From Distichodus sexfasciatus (Eukaryota > Chordata > Actinopteri > Characiformes > Distichodontidae): a stretch of 64,000 nucleotides of DNA. Both the position numbers and the translations under genes were made by a program. Shown in pieces: positions 44,061 to 55,935 of the stretch. The stretch covers positions 1-64,000 of the forward strand of contig JAVGVS010000842.1 in assembly GCA_032718565.1 (NCBI GenBank), written 5' to 3'. The notes beneath the pieces are model-generated. The model was not told the origin of the DNA, searched no databases, and saw nothing but the letters and a program-made list of their open reading frames with translations. How positions within the stretch are numbered: the stretch's first letter is position 1; each line of letters begins with the position of its first letter.

Positions 44061-44675
44061 TGTTTAGGACTATTGCTTTGCAATACTTTTTATAATATGG
44101 ATGATGTTTATGTTAATTAAACTCTGGTTGACTGTTGTGGGTCTATTTGCACTTTTTTATAAGCTGCTCTTCTTTGTTATTAAAAGTTGTTCAGGCGGTG
44201 TGATTTAATTTAATTGATTTGTGTGCGCGTCTCTGCGCGAAAACTGTTCTGGATGTTTATGTTTATGTTAATTTAATTCTGTTTGACTGTTGTATTTGCA
44301 CTTTTTTATAAACTGCTATTTGTTGCTAACAAAAGTTGTTAATATTGTTCTGCATGTTATTTTGTTATTGTTTCAGTATTAGTGTTTGGTATTCAGTTTC
44401 TGAACGGTTTAGGCACAAGCCAACAGTTTGGTGACGCTGTCTGAGCCTTACGTCACAATTTTTTTCACAATTATTCACGGTAATACCGTATACCGAGGTA
44501 AAATAGGGAGGAGGTTTGACGGTATCAAAATTTGGATACCGCCCAAGCCTAGTCGAGAGCATTCGTGACACTTAGCTTTCTCTCTACAGCTGCTACTCAT
44601 ATGACCGTGCTTTAAGCAAGCAAAACACAAACCTTTGGTTCTCAAGAAGTCAAGTTTTTCCTTGTGTGGCTTGCT

Positions 44676-46401
44676 CTAGCCTTTTGCACACCCTGAAGCT
44701 GTATTGTTCTCCTTCGCAATAAACTCAGGGTTTTGGTTTGTGTCTACTGAGACAGCTTGTGTCTTTGTTATTCCTTCTTCCTCATTTTCATTCTTGTCTT
44801 TGTTTTCTGTTAGCGAGGAGGCAACAGATGTTGTGAATACTTTCTTGGATTTAAATGCCTCTGCATGTTGTGATTTTAGTTTTTGTCTTACCATATCTCT
44901 CAGACTTGGAGTAACTTCCTTTATGATTCCATAGAGAGGATGTAACAGGTACTTAACTTGCTTGTTAACAAAATCAACAAAGTCTTTGAACTTAACTCTT
45001 TTCTTTGTTTTTAATTGAACGTCGCATGCAAACTTTCTCCAAGTTTCTTTGAGTTTGTATGGAAGCTTATTAGCCAAGGCCTTTATGTTAGCTGCATTGT
45101 CCAAGTCTTCCATGTAGCTAATATCCGCCATTGTGTTGCAACAACCTGTCAGAAATAATGCGAATGACTGAAGTGCTTCACCATCTTCTGGCTTGATTGT
45201 CTGCCAGTCCAGGCCCTTTTTTTTGTAAGCTTCTGCTATTTTGAAATCATCACCAAAAAACTCATTTAGCATTTGTTTTGTTTTAGAGTAACCTCCTGAA
45301 GGTGCCATGTGGATACAGCTCTTTGTTCACTTGTGTACTGCCACAAAAACTGAAGGCGATCTTGATCATCCTCAGTGCGGCCTTCAATTCCATGTTCAAT
45401 GGATCTGATAAAGGATTTATATTCCAGCGGGTCACCTTTGAAGGGTTTAATGGTGAGATCAGGGAGTAAAGATGCTTGATGATTCTTCACCTGGTACTCT
45501 GTGACATTGGCTTGTTGAGAGATGGCCTTGCATAGACTATCAAGCACTAGTCCATCATTAAATTCCATGTTTGGTTCAGATGAGACTCTTTGTGATGCAG
45601 CTGGTTGAAAATTGCACTTAACATAGAAGGTGGGTGTGGCGTGCTGTGATGGCTGTAAAAGATTTTCTCCTCTCATTGGCCAAACAGTGAATTTGCTTTA
45701 ATGCTGCTCACGTCCACCTGTAGGTTTTCATATCTTTGCAAAACTTCCATTTTTGCGTCCGATTCAGCAAGAGCCGTCTGAAATGGATGCATTTCCTTTC
45801 TGGCCCTTATTGCATTTTCTTCCTTTTCTATGGCCAACTTCTCCATTATAACTGTAGCCTTTGCCTTTAATGATGCACGCTCCATTTGTGCCATTTGTGC
45901 ATTCTAATTGAGGAGGATGATGATAGCATACTTCCACATTGTGATCTGGAACTAGAATGTTTGGTGAAGGATTTTGATGACATAGACTTATCATCAGCTT
46001 GTATTCTCTCACTTTCTTCAATTCGCTCAGAGCACTTAATGACTTCTTTCATCCATTCCTCACATTTCCAGAAGAAATCTTTCATTGAAGTGACTTAATG
46101 AAACTGGCTCAAACCAATTCCTTTGATTATCCAGAAATTCATCCTCATCCATACATTGTTGTAAACCAAAATGCAAGTGTGAGAATTCTTGTTGCAAACA
46201 ACTGAAGTCGACACGCAATTTATTCTTAACAATGTCAGCATTTGCGTCATCTGTCATTAATTCCTCGATTTGTTTCATCATGCTGGTAAGCTGGGATAAC
46301 TTGCGCTTGCATGCTTTGACCTGTTTAGCTTTGTGTTCCTCTACAGCCTTCTCAGTCATTTTCACAGTTCGTTTTTCTCGTGGCAGTTCCATAATAGGCA
46401 A
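44676..46401 (-). pseudogene. BEL/Pao gag
   Basis: Starts MPIMELPREKRTVKMTEKAV (ending at 46,401), with a coiled-coil-like Lys/Glu-rich N-terminus. It then passes frames at 45,867-46,085 and 45,673-45,894 to the DUF1759-like block DLTIKPFKGDPLEYKSFIRS (about 45,440) and DAANIKALANKLPYKLKETW. The C-terminal part is Lys/Ser-rich and just before the hAT insertion has a truncated Cys/His region. Multiple frameshifts inactivate it. Confidence 0.78.
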
Positions 46402-47160
46402 ACTTTTCCAGACTCCTTTAACTATAGATGATGTAGCGCTTGGCTATGGATAAAGTATACGATATGTTTCATTCCTTAGTCCTACTGTGGCTGATTAGGT
46501 TAGGTTAACAATCCGTAACGTGAAAGCAACGTGAAACTTAGGGTTCATTATTTTCTTCTTTATGCATCCATATTTCCATCCAGGCCGTTTCAAAATCCGT
46601 TTATCCGTGAAGAGCTAGTTTTTTTGACTCTAATATAAGTTTCCAAATGAATAAAGCCTTAGCTTGACGCTCTGCCGATTTCCCTCGTCGTAATAATCCA
46701 CGAAAATTCCACGGTTAAGTTAAACTTTTTATTTCTCAAAGAACTCAAAGAACAGTACAAAAAACCCTTTAAAATAGATCCACTGAGATATTCCAAAATT
46801 TCTGTTACATTTAATAACTGATTCGAGAGAAACGACCAAGGTCAAAAAACTGTGTGGCTCTAATCTCACTTTAATTTTTCCGCCTTCCTTTTTTTTGTTG
46901 CCATTATCAAAATAAAAGTCCCTGTTCCTGTGCATTATAAAGTGACGTAAAAGAAATCTTAATTATGGAAATATCACTGTTGTCATGAACTTAAATTATT
47001 ACATGTTATGTACTACAATGTAAATAAAGTAAATTTAGGCTTCTACACTCTAATTAAGAAAACAGAATGAACATGCTGTTTGTAGTTAATTTTATGTGTT
47101 GCTAGCTTCAGCCAGTATCCTAGTTGAAATGTATCAGTCAGTGTTTGACAAATCTTTTAA
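46402..47160. other. Probable BEL leader or LTR remnant, no gene
   Basis: AT-rich with AATAAA-type words on both strands. By position it should hold the 5' leader and LTR of the BEL element, but no matching copy is seen at the other end. Confidence 0.3.
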
Positions 47161-47409
47161 TTTTGGATGGGATTATGCCTTAATCATGTTTTCACGTTGC
47201 TTTTATGTGGATATGCAAATAATGTACAATCTGCTCATTTTGCCTTCTTGAAATGGCATCCTAAATGGTTTGTTCTGCCCCTTACAAAAACAAAATGTTT
47301 GCTGCAGGTATACGGTTGCCAGAATATGTTGCTCCAAGTCAGCCACAAGGACGTAGCACCAAATTTTGAGCCCTATACACAAGCAGTCTCCATGGGACCC
47401 CTCCCCATA

Positions 47410-47645
47410 ATAAAATAAAAGGCTTCTCAAGGGTGATTTGCCAAAACAATTGGCCAGTAATGGCAAACTTGTAGTGAACTTTTGGTGACAAGTTTGCCAG
47501 ATGCATAAGTTTTCCACAAAGTTTGCTAGAAGTCCACTGCATGTTTGCCATGAATCTAATTTGCATGTAAAAATATGAACTTGCTGCAAATTTGTGGCAA
47601 CATTGCCAAAGGTTAACAGCAACTGCCAGAAATTTATATAGGGGC
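47410..47645. repeat. TTGCCA-rich repetitive stretch
   Basis: Recurring TTTGCCA/TTGGCAA-like words (GATTTGCCAAAACAATTGGCC, ACAAGTTTGCCAGATGC, CATGTTTGCCATG, GGCAACATTGCCAAAGG) suggest a non-autonomous DNA element, and a similar word occurs at about 47,880. No termini were defined. 47,646-48,100 holds nothing else I can name. Confidence 0.3.
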
Positions 47646-48104
47646 TGCAGATCTAATTGCACTGACAGTATTTACTTATTTTTTTTCTTCTAAGACAATA
47701 AAGTTTACTTTGACTTTTGACTTGACTATGAACTTTGGCACAAAAGTAGCAGCACTTGTGTTGATCTAACTGATGTAATGAAATGTAGGAGAATCGTCAT
47801 AATTTACAAATGAGATCATATGGAGGTGTGAATCAAGATCACAATATGATTAAAATTTAATTTATGTCAAACAGTTGAGTTTGCCAGAATATGCATTACA
47901 AAAATGTTAGGCTTCTGGCAAAGAGGCTCATACAGTCTATGGTTATAGTGAATGTGTTAAGTGAATGAGTGTGTTTTTGAAAAGAAGATATTGAGAAGTG
48001 AGAAAATGGTTGTGAAAATGTGTAAACATGCAGGTGTTCTCCATTCCAGCAGGCGGCGATATGAGAGCTGTCTCCGCACTGCAGAAAACAAAGCGAAGAA
48101 AAAT

Positions 48105-48118
48105 GTTGCTGTAGTAAC
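48105..48118 (+). promoter_or_regulatory. X-box (RFX-type) motif upstream of TMEM107
   Basis: GTTGCT-GT-AGTAAC is a two-half-site X-box with a 2-nt spacer, fitting RYYNYY-N(1-3)-RRNRAC. It is about 180 bp before the TMEM107 start codon, the usual distance for RFX-driven ciliary genes. TMEM107 is a ciliary gene, so the context supports it. Confidence 0.6.
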
Positions 48119-48296
48119 GAGTCGATGCGACGCTTTTTGGCTTCGTAGGAGCACAACATTCGAGAGTGTTATAATAGTTAGGAATATGACGTTTGGCTTT
48201 AATGTCGTATTTGTAACATTCTGCTAGTCTGCATGCTGCACGAGTTTTGGATTTTAGGGACGTCGCTAGATAACTGTTGGTGTTCCTGAATGCATG

Positions 48297-49455
48297 ATGT
48301 CGGTGATAAACAGCCTCGTTCCAGCCCGTTTTCTGACGCTCGCCGCGCACCTTGTTATCGTTATCACCATCTTCTGGTCGCGGGTAAACAACTCAAAAGT
48401 CTGATCACTTCCATCAGACCCTGTACACACACATAGAGTTCCCGTTTGGGTTTAATGCAGCGTTCCGGTGTTGTACCGATTTCTGTGAGACTGTCCGACT
48501 TTACCCAAAGACGTCTTTATGCCACTTGTGCATTTTAGAACATAGTAAACGAGCACATGTACTAGTGAGCGAAATCACGAAAAGCCCCGTGGATAAACTA
48601 TACGCAATAACAGAGACCTTATTTTATCATTCTGATTAGTTTAAACTGTTTATAACCATCTGGATGTATTTGGAAAATAAGATGAATAACACCGGGTTGG
48701 TTGTGTTACAGGAGAATAACGTAAAGGCGTGTTTGCCTCTGGAGTTCAGTCAGGAACAGTACCGAACTGAGGACACGCGGTAACGTTAAACACACACACA
48801 CACACACTTATATAGTAGAGGACCTCCATTGACTTCTATATTACTGTATCTAAATAATACTACACCTAACCCTAAACATAACCCTAACCATAACCTCAGT
48901 AACCAAAAGCTAATCTTTTTTTGTAAAAGCAGTTTAAAGAAGTGGGGACCACAGAAAAGTCCTCACTTCCCAAAAATGTGCTCACTATCTCTGTGGAGAC
49001 ATTTCATAGACTCCCCTAATGACTAGATGTATATAATTCTACACTTAATCCTAACCTTAACCATAGTAACCAAATGCACATATTTTACTTATTTTATTTT
49101 CTCAAATAAAACATGTACATTTTCTATAGTCATTGTTCCTCATGGGGACCTCTAAAATGTCCCCACAAAGCCATAAAAAAGATTTAAAAGTGATTTTAGG
49201 GGACAAAAAGTCCCAAAAGGTTCCCTGCAACACATAAAAACATGGTACACACACATACACACACACACACTATACTTTTTGAGACATTCCATATACATGA
49301 TGATTAATCTAGCTAAATAACACTATGGCTCTCTCTCTCTCTCACACCACACAGGCTGGTAATAGCTCTGGCTGTTACTTTGTGTCTTTTTGCTGTGGAA
49401 CTGTTTGGATTCTTCTCTGGAGTCTCAATGTTTAACACTAACCAAGGACTTCTGT
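48297..49455 (+). CDS. tmem107: TMEM107, exons 1-3 (3' part not in window)
   Basis: TMEM107 is a four-pass membrane protein of the ciliary transition zone (MKS module). Exons: 48,297-48,383 (start MSVINSLVPARFLTLAAHLV; a second ATG sits 3 nt upstream), 48,712-48,779 (ENNVKACLPLEFSQEQY) and 49,355-49,455 (LVIALAVTLCLFAVELFGFF, then SGVSMFNTNQGLL). All borders are GT-AG and phases agree. The first two transmembrane helices are encoded. The last exon ends in phase 1 at a GTATCC donor. I find no exon for the third and fourth helices in the remaining 14.5 kb, which is transposon-filled. The gene is split by a very long intron, truncated or misassembled. Confidence 0.9.
48825..49230. repeat. Dispersed repeat in TMEM107 intron 2
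   Basis: Contains ACCTAACCCTAAACATAACC-like telomere-type words and paired GGGGACCAC/GGGGACC...GTCCCC words near both ends. I recognise it as a common fish intronic repeat, but exact ends are unclear. (AC)n runs flank it at about 48,789-48,807 and 49,251-49,271. Confidence 0.4.
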
Positions 49456-50380
49456 GTATCCTTACTGCGCCTTCTGCAAGCGCATACACATCTACACACA
49501 GTGTGTAATTATCTTGTACATCTATAGTCACATAGACAGTAGCTAAAAGTTCTTAAGACGTGCTGTGCTATTACTTTTCTTGTGGTTAACCTATTCCTGA
49601 CTTATCAGAAATATCTATTACAATCTTTAGAATTTCTCCATTTCAACACTTTTAACATTGTAGAATTCTTCACTACACTGATGCCAGAGTACATGGAGAT
49701 AATATAATATTCTCTTAAATGTAGTTTCAGAGTTTTTCTCAGGCAATTAACTATGTTGGTTAAAACAGTAACCACATTTTCTAATAAGACAATAAAGCCT
49801 TCATAACACTGACAAATCTGGTTAAACTCACACTTTTTTGGTGCATTCATTTATTTTCAAAACAGCTTGTCCTAATTAGGGTCATATTTTCTCTGTAAAA
49901 CTGTAAATCAAAAAAAGTCAATCAAAACAAGAAATAATTGCTACAGAACCAGTAACACATCGGTTCAATAGTAAACACATATGAGCAGTCAGAGAACATT
50001 CTCAAGGAAATCATTATCTTCTGTGTAATAAACCATATCTACACACAAAGAGAAACCTAAAATCCCTTCACCCAAGATCTCTTCACTTCAGGTACAGTAG
50101 TTTTATTGGCTTCACAATATAAGGGTGAAAAGTACTATAATACTGTACAGCATGGGTGTACACATCCACAAATATTGAGGAGCCAAAAATATTGTAATGG
50201 GATACAAAAGTTTGTTTTATTCTAACTGATCTCTCAGCTCTGTATATTGGGCAGTTTGCGTCCATGGGTATTAGAGAAATAACCACCATGACCACAGAGA
50301 GTCACAGTTTCAAGTTTGATTGCGTTATAGGAAGTGTTTTGGGGTTGGGTTGGGGAAAATCCGCCCACGACCAGCTCTCA
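49456..50380. other. AT-rich stretch after TMEM107 exon 3
   Basis: No exon, repeat pair or RNA gene recognised. It should be TMEM107 intron 3 if the gene continues. Confidence 0.3.
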
Positions 50381-51262
50381 CGATCTCTGACGGGGTCAGC
50401 GGCATGGCGCGGTTCCATACACTTTCGCTGACTGGGAGCTCCGTCATCTTCTAAACTGAACTTCGCGTGCCGTGGCAATATCACCGATGTGGAAGAGTAC
50501 ATCCAGACCGCCATTTCAGTGGATCAACTCCTGCCACAACGACGCCGTCCGACTCCGCTGTCTGCTTACGACAGGTCATTGGCCACTCCCTGCTCGCATC
50601 AACAACCGGAAGCGGAGCCTAGCAAAATGGGCGTGCCCGATGGCTGCTACTGAAGAGCTCCACATATCCAGTTCTCCTCATTTCCTTCTCAGCAACTCAC
50701 CACTTTAATCCGTCTTTCACTCGGCCCATTTTCTGCCCAGTCTCTGTGCTGGTGGACTCGAACACGGGAATTTTATGGGCCCGAGCATCTAGCAAAGCAA
50801 CTGGGAGGAAAACTCATTCTCCTGCGAACCCCAGTACCTGTGAAGGGCTTGGATGGGAAAACCTCTGGGCAGCGGCCACGTACCGCCAGACTCCTCCTCC
50901 TAGGAGTCAGTGTGGGAAGCACTCCTACATGAATCTCTGTCAGCTAGCCGTGTTCCGCTCTCCATAACCCCGTTATTCTGGGTCACCCCGGTTGGACCCG
51001 TCATGACCCCATAATCTCCTGGACAGATAGAGAGGTAGTAGCCTGGGGTTCTCGATGCTTCAGCCAGTGCCTCTCCCTTCTGGTTCGAACGACGTCAGTT
51101 GAGAGCCCCATGGAGCCTGCTCTAACCCATATCCCATCAGCTTATGCTTCCCTGCAAACATCTTCCTCTCACCCCCAAGTCCTGGCCTCCACCACACGCC
51201 CCTAAACTCTTCCGACCTCTGCGGATGTCACTTACCTCGAGTTGTCGCGTACCCATTGTCTC
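50380..51262 (+). pseudogene. Gypsy B gag end and protease
   Basis: Readable across frames: NITDVEEYIQTAISVDQLL (gag C-terminus), CPVSVLVDSNTGILWARA (protease, with Asn where Gly of DSG is expected), LRTPVPVKGLDGKT, ISWTDREVVAWGSRCFSQC and VRTTSVESPMEPALTHIPSA. Several frameshifts and stops interrupt it. Confidence 0.75.
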
Positions 51263-51460
51263 TAATTATGTTTGCATCAATATGCACAACTAACATTTAT
51301 CATATCACTTGCTTCTTTTGTGGGACAACCAGAGGAAAGGAAAACAGAGATGTGGAACAATGGTATTCTTCTTTTTCTACATTTTGTACGCACCACGCCT
51401 GATACAGCGGTATTGCCCCTTAATGGCCCGCCAGTGGTAACATCGAACTCATACATTACA
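51263..51460 (-). repeat. 3' LTR of gypsy C
   Basis: Matches the other LTR along its length (TTTGCATCAATATGCACAAC, CATTTATCATATCACTTGC, GGCCCGCCAGTG) with small differences. Confidence 0.9.
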
Positions 51461-51724
51461 TCTCCTCCCATAGTCAGTTGCCATATTCTTTCTCATAACT
51501 TAAACATTAGCATATCAAGTGGACTCCCATAACTTGTGTGGTGATTATCAATAAATAAACAACCGGCCAATATAAACAGGTCCTTGACCAACCATTAACC
51601 TAACTTTTGCATACACATTAAACTTATATTATACGAGTGCAGATAAAAGACCAAAAAACTACAAGATCTAATCTGTATCTTAGTAATCTTAGGTGGTTTA
51701 CGATTCCTCACAGGGAATCGCCTC

Positions 51725-52657
51725 TCATTGAAATAATAGGTGTAAAATTTTATCCATGTTGGTCTTGTGCATTAGATACAGTGTCATTAAGTATCCAAAA
51801 GGCAGTTCTTGTCCACTGTCATATGTTTGTGACACTGTTTTCAGCTGGCAGTGGTTCAGTGGCTTTTGTGATTCCCGGATGACCAACCAACATTTGATCC
51901 ACATGTCTTTTCCAATTTTGTGCACTGTCCACTCGGACCGTATATGACACTGGTCCTGACTGGGAAGAGACAGTACCAGTTTTCCATTTTTCTCCCCCAC
52001 ATCCATAATCTCTGACCAGCACTGAATCACCAACACAAAAGTCTCTGTCCTTTGCATGGAGAGCACGGTACGAACATTGAACTTTTTGTGCTTGCTCCAC
52101 GGTCTGTTTACATGGCTATTAAGTCTAGTCGTTGTTCTCAATCTGCGATGTAAGAACAACATTGCAGGTGCTTCATTTGTTGTGCTGTGAGGAGTATTCC
52201 TGTACTGTAACAAGAAAGCATCTAGTCTTTATTTGCTGCAATGATATTAGTTCTTTGGATGCTTTACTTGAATGTTTTAAAGTCTGTACAAAGCAGCTCA
52301 ACCAACCCGTTGGTGGCGGGATGAAATAATTTTTGCGTAACGCACATGTTTATCGCCATTCGATTTCAGAAAGCATTCAAATTCCTCGGAAGTAAATTGT
52401 GGGCCATTGTCGCTCACTAAAGTTTCAGGTATGCCATAGCGACTAAAAAGACCATGCAAGACCTGGATTGTTTTGAATGACGTAGTGGAATCCATCACCA
52501 GAACTTCCTGACCATTTTTGGTATGATAAACGCTACTAGGAACATCGTCCTTCAAATGGTCCGTATCAAATGTGGATTCGCTGCCTAGCAGCTTTGGGCC
52601 ATACCCCGGGGTGTAAAGGCGATAGGGCTGGAGGTTTCTGATTTTGTTGAAGGACAT
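51725..52657 (-). pseudogene. Gypsy C integrase
   Basis: 52,298-52,657: integrase core with VLVMDSTTSFKTIQVL, FSRYGIPETLVSDNGPQFTS (catalytic Asp present) and EEFECFLKSNG. 51,725-52,213: the C-terminal part from LQYRNTPHSTTNEAPAMLFL. The segment with the catalytic Glu falls at a frame break. Confidence 0.82.
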
Positions 52658-53024
52658 GCAGGTTTTGGATTTTCCTCAATCGTGAGTCGATATTTGGCCA
52701 CCAGATGACTCGTTACTTAATGCCTTCATTTTACACTACACCTGGGTCTCAGTGTATAAATCCTCTAGACTTGTTGCTTCAGCTTTGGTGGAACAATAAC
52801 TTTCGCTGTCCCACATTAGACCAGTCCTGCAAAATGATAGCTCCTCCTTCCTCTTGAGGAGATAAGGTTTTTAGAACATTTTCTAGTCTTTGATAGATAA
52901 AACCGTCCTGTGATACACCATTTCGCTACTCAACAGAGAATGGGATCTGTCCTGGTTTTTTTCGGATATCGCTGCACTACAGACTGGAAGTGCACATCAC
53001 CCATTTTGTTTATAAGATAACCCT

Positions 53025-54660
53025 CTACTGCATCTTTTCTGTCTTTGTGATGAACAGGCAGTGGTAAACGGGATAACCCATCTGCGTTCCCGTGATTATC
53101 AGCACTCCTATACTGAATAGTGTAGTTATATTTTTAATAACAGGAGAAACCACCTTTGAGAGTCTGGCAGCAACCATGGAGGAAATAAAACTGTTTTGGA
53201 TGGGAATGTGGTGGTAAGTGAGCGATGGTGGGTCATTAATGTAGTCAGCGTCCACTAAAGATATGTGTAAAACTTCGTACCCGAAAAATTAATCTGGCTT
53301 CTCGCTCAGCTGGTGCATAGTTTTGCTCTGCCTTCTTAAGGTTCTCAGCGAAGCTATAGGTCTTTCCTGTCCATCTGGCATCCGTCCTTTTGAAAGTACT
53401 GCTCCCACCGCAAGATTGGCGTCGCCGCCAGGTCGGACTGGAAGTCTTGAATTAAATAGTACATTAGGTGTCAATAACTGTGTCTTAATTTCCTGAAATG
53501 CTCCTATCACACTCTGGGGACCAGTTCCATTTCACCTCTTTATGTAACATTGCGTTCAGGGGGTGAAGGACTGTGGACAGGTTTGGAACGAATCTTGCAT
53601 AATAATTAACCAACCCCAGAAAGGATCTGGGTTGGCTAACATTAACTGGAATGGGGTTAGCTATAGGCTGCCACTTGGTTATCTCGCGGACTTGTGAGAG
53701 AATCCAGTGCATAGATCCTATGTCCCCAAATACTCTAACAGGCTTTTGAAAACTCACACTTCTCTCTTTTTACGCGAAGTCCACATTTCTCCAGTCTATT
53801 CAACGCAGCCTCAAGATTAGATAAATGGTGCGCCTCGTCCCTTCCTGTGATCAGGATGTCGTCCAGAAAACAGTGGACGAATGGTAACCCCTGCAGTATT
53901 TGTTCCATGGCTCGTTGGAATATCGATGGGGCTGATGTGATGCCAAAAGGTAATCTGTTGTATACGAACATTCCCTTGTGTGTCGTGATGGTGAGGTATT
54001 TGCGTGAATTTTCGTAGCACTGAGGATCTGCAAGGTAAGCATGTGAAAAGGTCTAATTGCCTAAACCTTTGACCTCCCTTCAGTGGCGCGAACAATCTTC
54101 AATCCCGAGTAATGGATATTCAGCATAAGGCTAGGCTAGGTTTTACCCGTTGCTGAAATCTACAGATTCTGACATTGCGTCCCTTTTTGATTACAGGCAC
54201 AATCAGGGTTGCCCATTCACTGATTCGTACCGGTGATGTTATTCCTTGTGATGTTTGAACGGGTGAGTGCGATTTCTTCCTCCACCTTGGGTCTGATGGC
54301 ATATGGGTACCACCGTGCTTGAAGAAACTTTGGTTGTGTTCCTGGTTTCAGATTTATGGTAGCTGTATAACCATTGAACGTCTCTAAATCTTCACTGAAA
54401 ACTTTCTCATGCCTTTTTAGAAGGCTGTCCAATGTCCCTTCGTTACTGTGGTGTGCTGCGCTTACTGTTTTGATCTCGCGCCAGTCCAGACGAGTTCGGC
54501 AAAGCCACTCGCGTCCGAACAGCGGAACCACATTTCCTGTAACAATATACAGAGGTAAACGTGCACGTTGTTTGTTTAGCTTAACGCGCACCTTGATGAC
54601 TCCTTCTTGCCGGATTACTTTGCCAGTGTACGTCTTGAGAACAACATTAGTATGGTGCAA
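53025..54660 (-). pseudogene. Gypsy C protease end, RT and RNase H
   Basis: 54,217-54,660: the protease/RT linker with LFGREWLCRTRLDW and LLKRHEKVFSEDL. 53,735-53,971: RT with FVYNRLPFGITSAPSIFQ and the catalytic block HCFLDDILITG intact. 53,485-53,757: SFLGLVNYYARFVPNLS. 53,289-53,510: an RNase H remnant. Part of the RT N-terminal region is missing at about 54.1 kb, and frames change repeatedly. Confidence 0.83.
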
Positions 54661-54899
54661 GCCGATGTGACAATTTATCTCTATACCAGTTCACTTGAGA
54701 TAATAGAGACTACTTACCTCACGTGTGGAGCTTCACGTCTCCGACCATAAACCCTCAATTTTTGGATTTGTATTTTTTATTACAGATGTCCCTTCATCAT
54801 TTTCCCTTTTCATTTTGCTCACTGGTGCAGGATTTTGCGATGTTGCTGTAACTTTGTGTAGTGACTCAGTATCAAACTTGTCTCTTCATTATGCCTATC

Positions 54900-55700
54900 T
54901 GTCTCAGTGTCATTTGTGAATTGGTTTTTTCTTTACCATTCCTTAACTTTTTACATAATTTCGCTTTTCAAAACCCTCGGGTATTTTTCTGTCTATACCT
55001 TTGCATAACCAGGAAACGAAATGTGGCCTTTCTTTCCTGATGGCGAGCAAAGGATGATCTTTAACAAAACACTCATTTTGGGTATGGTTAGACTTCCCAT
55101 CTATAACTTATTTCTCACTGGCGATTCTGATGCAACAGACATAGTAACTCTCAATAGGTTGCTCAAATGCTGTGATTCCTCTAGATACAGCCTCCATTGA
55201 CATTACTTTAACATCACGGCCTTTTAGTGCATTGAGTGCGGTCAGTCCAGCTTCCTTTGTATTGACTTCGCTGCAGGGCCGCTACAAACCTGTCTCTTAA
55301 TGCATCATTTAAATTGTCACCAAACTCTGAGTGCTCTGCCAGTTTTCTTCTTTGACCACATACTGTGCAACACTTTTCCCCTCAGCAGTTTTGTTTGTGA
55401 AACTTGAATCTCTCCTTAATCACGATAGGCCTGGGGCTAAATGTGGCACAGTGTGTTCTAATCTCACCATATGTCATAGTCCCGGGCTTAACTGGTGCAA
55501 TAAGACTATGTAAGAAGTCCATAAGTGGATACTCCCCGTACGCAAGAAAAACGGCACGTTTTTCACGTCGCTAATGTCATTGCTTTTACAAAGTGTTCAA
55601 GCATTCTACATCGTGAGTCATTTGCTCTCTGCGTCTCGTTGAGCATAGAGCCTGTCGATACGTAGCCATCCTTTCCTCTGACCGATAGCTCAATATTGAC
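54900..55700 (-). pseudogene. Gypsy C gag
   Basis: Frame-broken blocks read on the minus strand: LAYGEYPLMDFLHSLIAP, KPGTMTYGEIRTH, FSPRPIVIKERFKFHKQN and KLAEHSEFGDNLNDALRDRF. These fit gag of the gypsy subgroup with short LTRs and a K02A2.6-like pol. Confidence 0.7.
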
Positions 55701-55729
55701 AGTGGGCACGTTTCACTCGTCGCCAATTT

Positions 55730-55935
55730 ATATTATGTTTGCATCAATATGCACAACTAACATTTATCATATCACTTGCTTCTTTTATTGGGACAACCAG
55801 AGGAAAGAAAAACGAGATATTGAATTCTTGGTATTCTTCTTTTACTACATTTTATTGCACACCACACATACCAGTACACAGCGGTGCCCCCTTGTGGCCC
55901 GCCAGTGAAGTAACATCAAACTCAAATACATTACA
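55730..55935 (-). repeat. 5' LTR of gypsy C
   Basis: Same sequence family as 51,263-51,460. On the minus strand it begins TGTAATGTATTTGAG and is followed by the primer-binding-like sequence at about 55,719-55,730. Confidence 0.9.

Larger units (their letters stand above)
43454..44551. mobile_element. hAT element nested in BEL/Pao
   Basis: Terminal inverted repeats TAGGCTTGGGCGGTA and GGATACCGCCCAAGCCTA are flanked by a perfect 8-bp duplication GTCGAGAG (43,446-43,453 and 44,552-44,559), diagnostic of hAT. Subterminal words such as GGTATACCG/ACGGTAATACCGTATACC repeat in both orientations. Only the start of a BED zinc-finger gene remains, so it is an internally deleted copy. Confidence 0.93.
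39860..46401 (-). mobile_element. BEL/Pao LTR retrotransposon, decayed
   Basis: On the minus strand the order is gag (DUF1759-like), zinc-knuckle region, DUF1758-like protease, RT, A17/RNase H-like region, integrase part and a C-terminal DUF5641-like segment, which is the BEL/Pao order. All parts are broken by frameshifts and internal deletions. A hAT element (43,454-44,551) separates gag from protease. No pair of LTRs could be recognised on either side. Confidence 0.88.
51263..55935 (-). mobile_element. Ty3/gypsy element C, complete but decayed, nested in B
   Basis: The 4673-bp element has two LTRs (51,263-51,460 and about 55,730-55,935) and a 5-bp target duplication GTCTC (51,258-51,262 and 55,936-55,940). 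A primer-binding-like TGGCGACGAGTG follows the 5' LTR on the minus strand. Gag, protease, RT, RNase H and integrase blocks can be read in order, all frameshifted. It is opposite in orientation to host element B. Confidence 0.93.

Noticed and set aside
48860..48895. Interstitial telomere repeat (CCCTAA)n
   Set aside because: Only a few imperfect units; they are part of a dispersed intronic repeat known from other fish.
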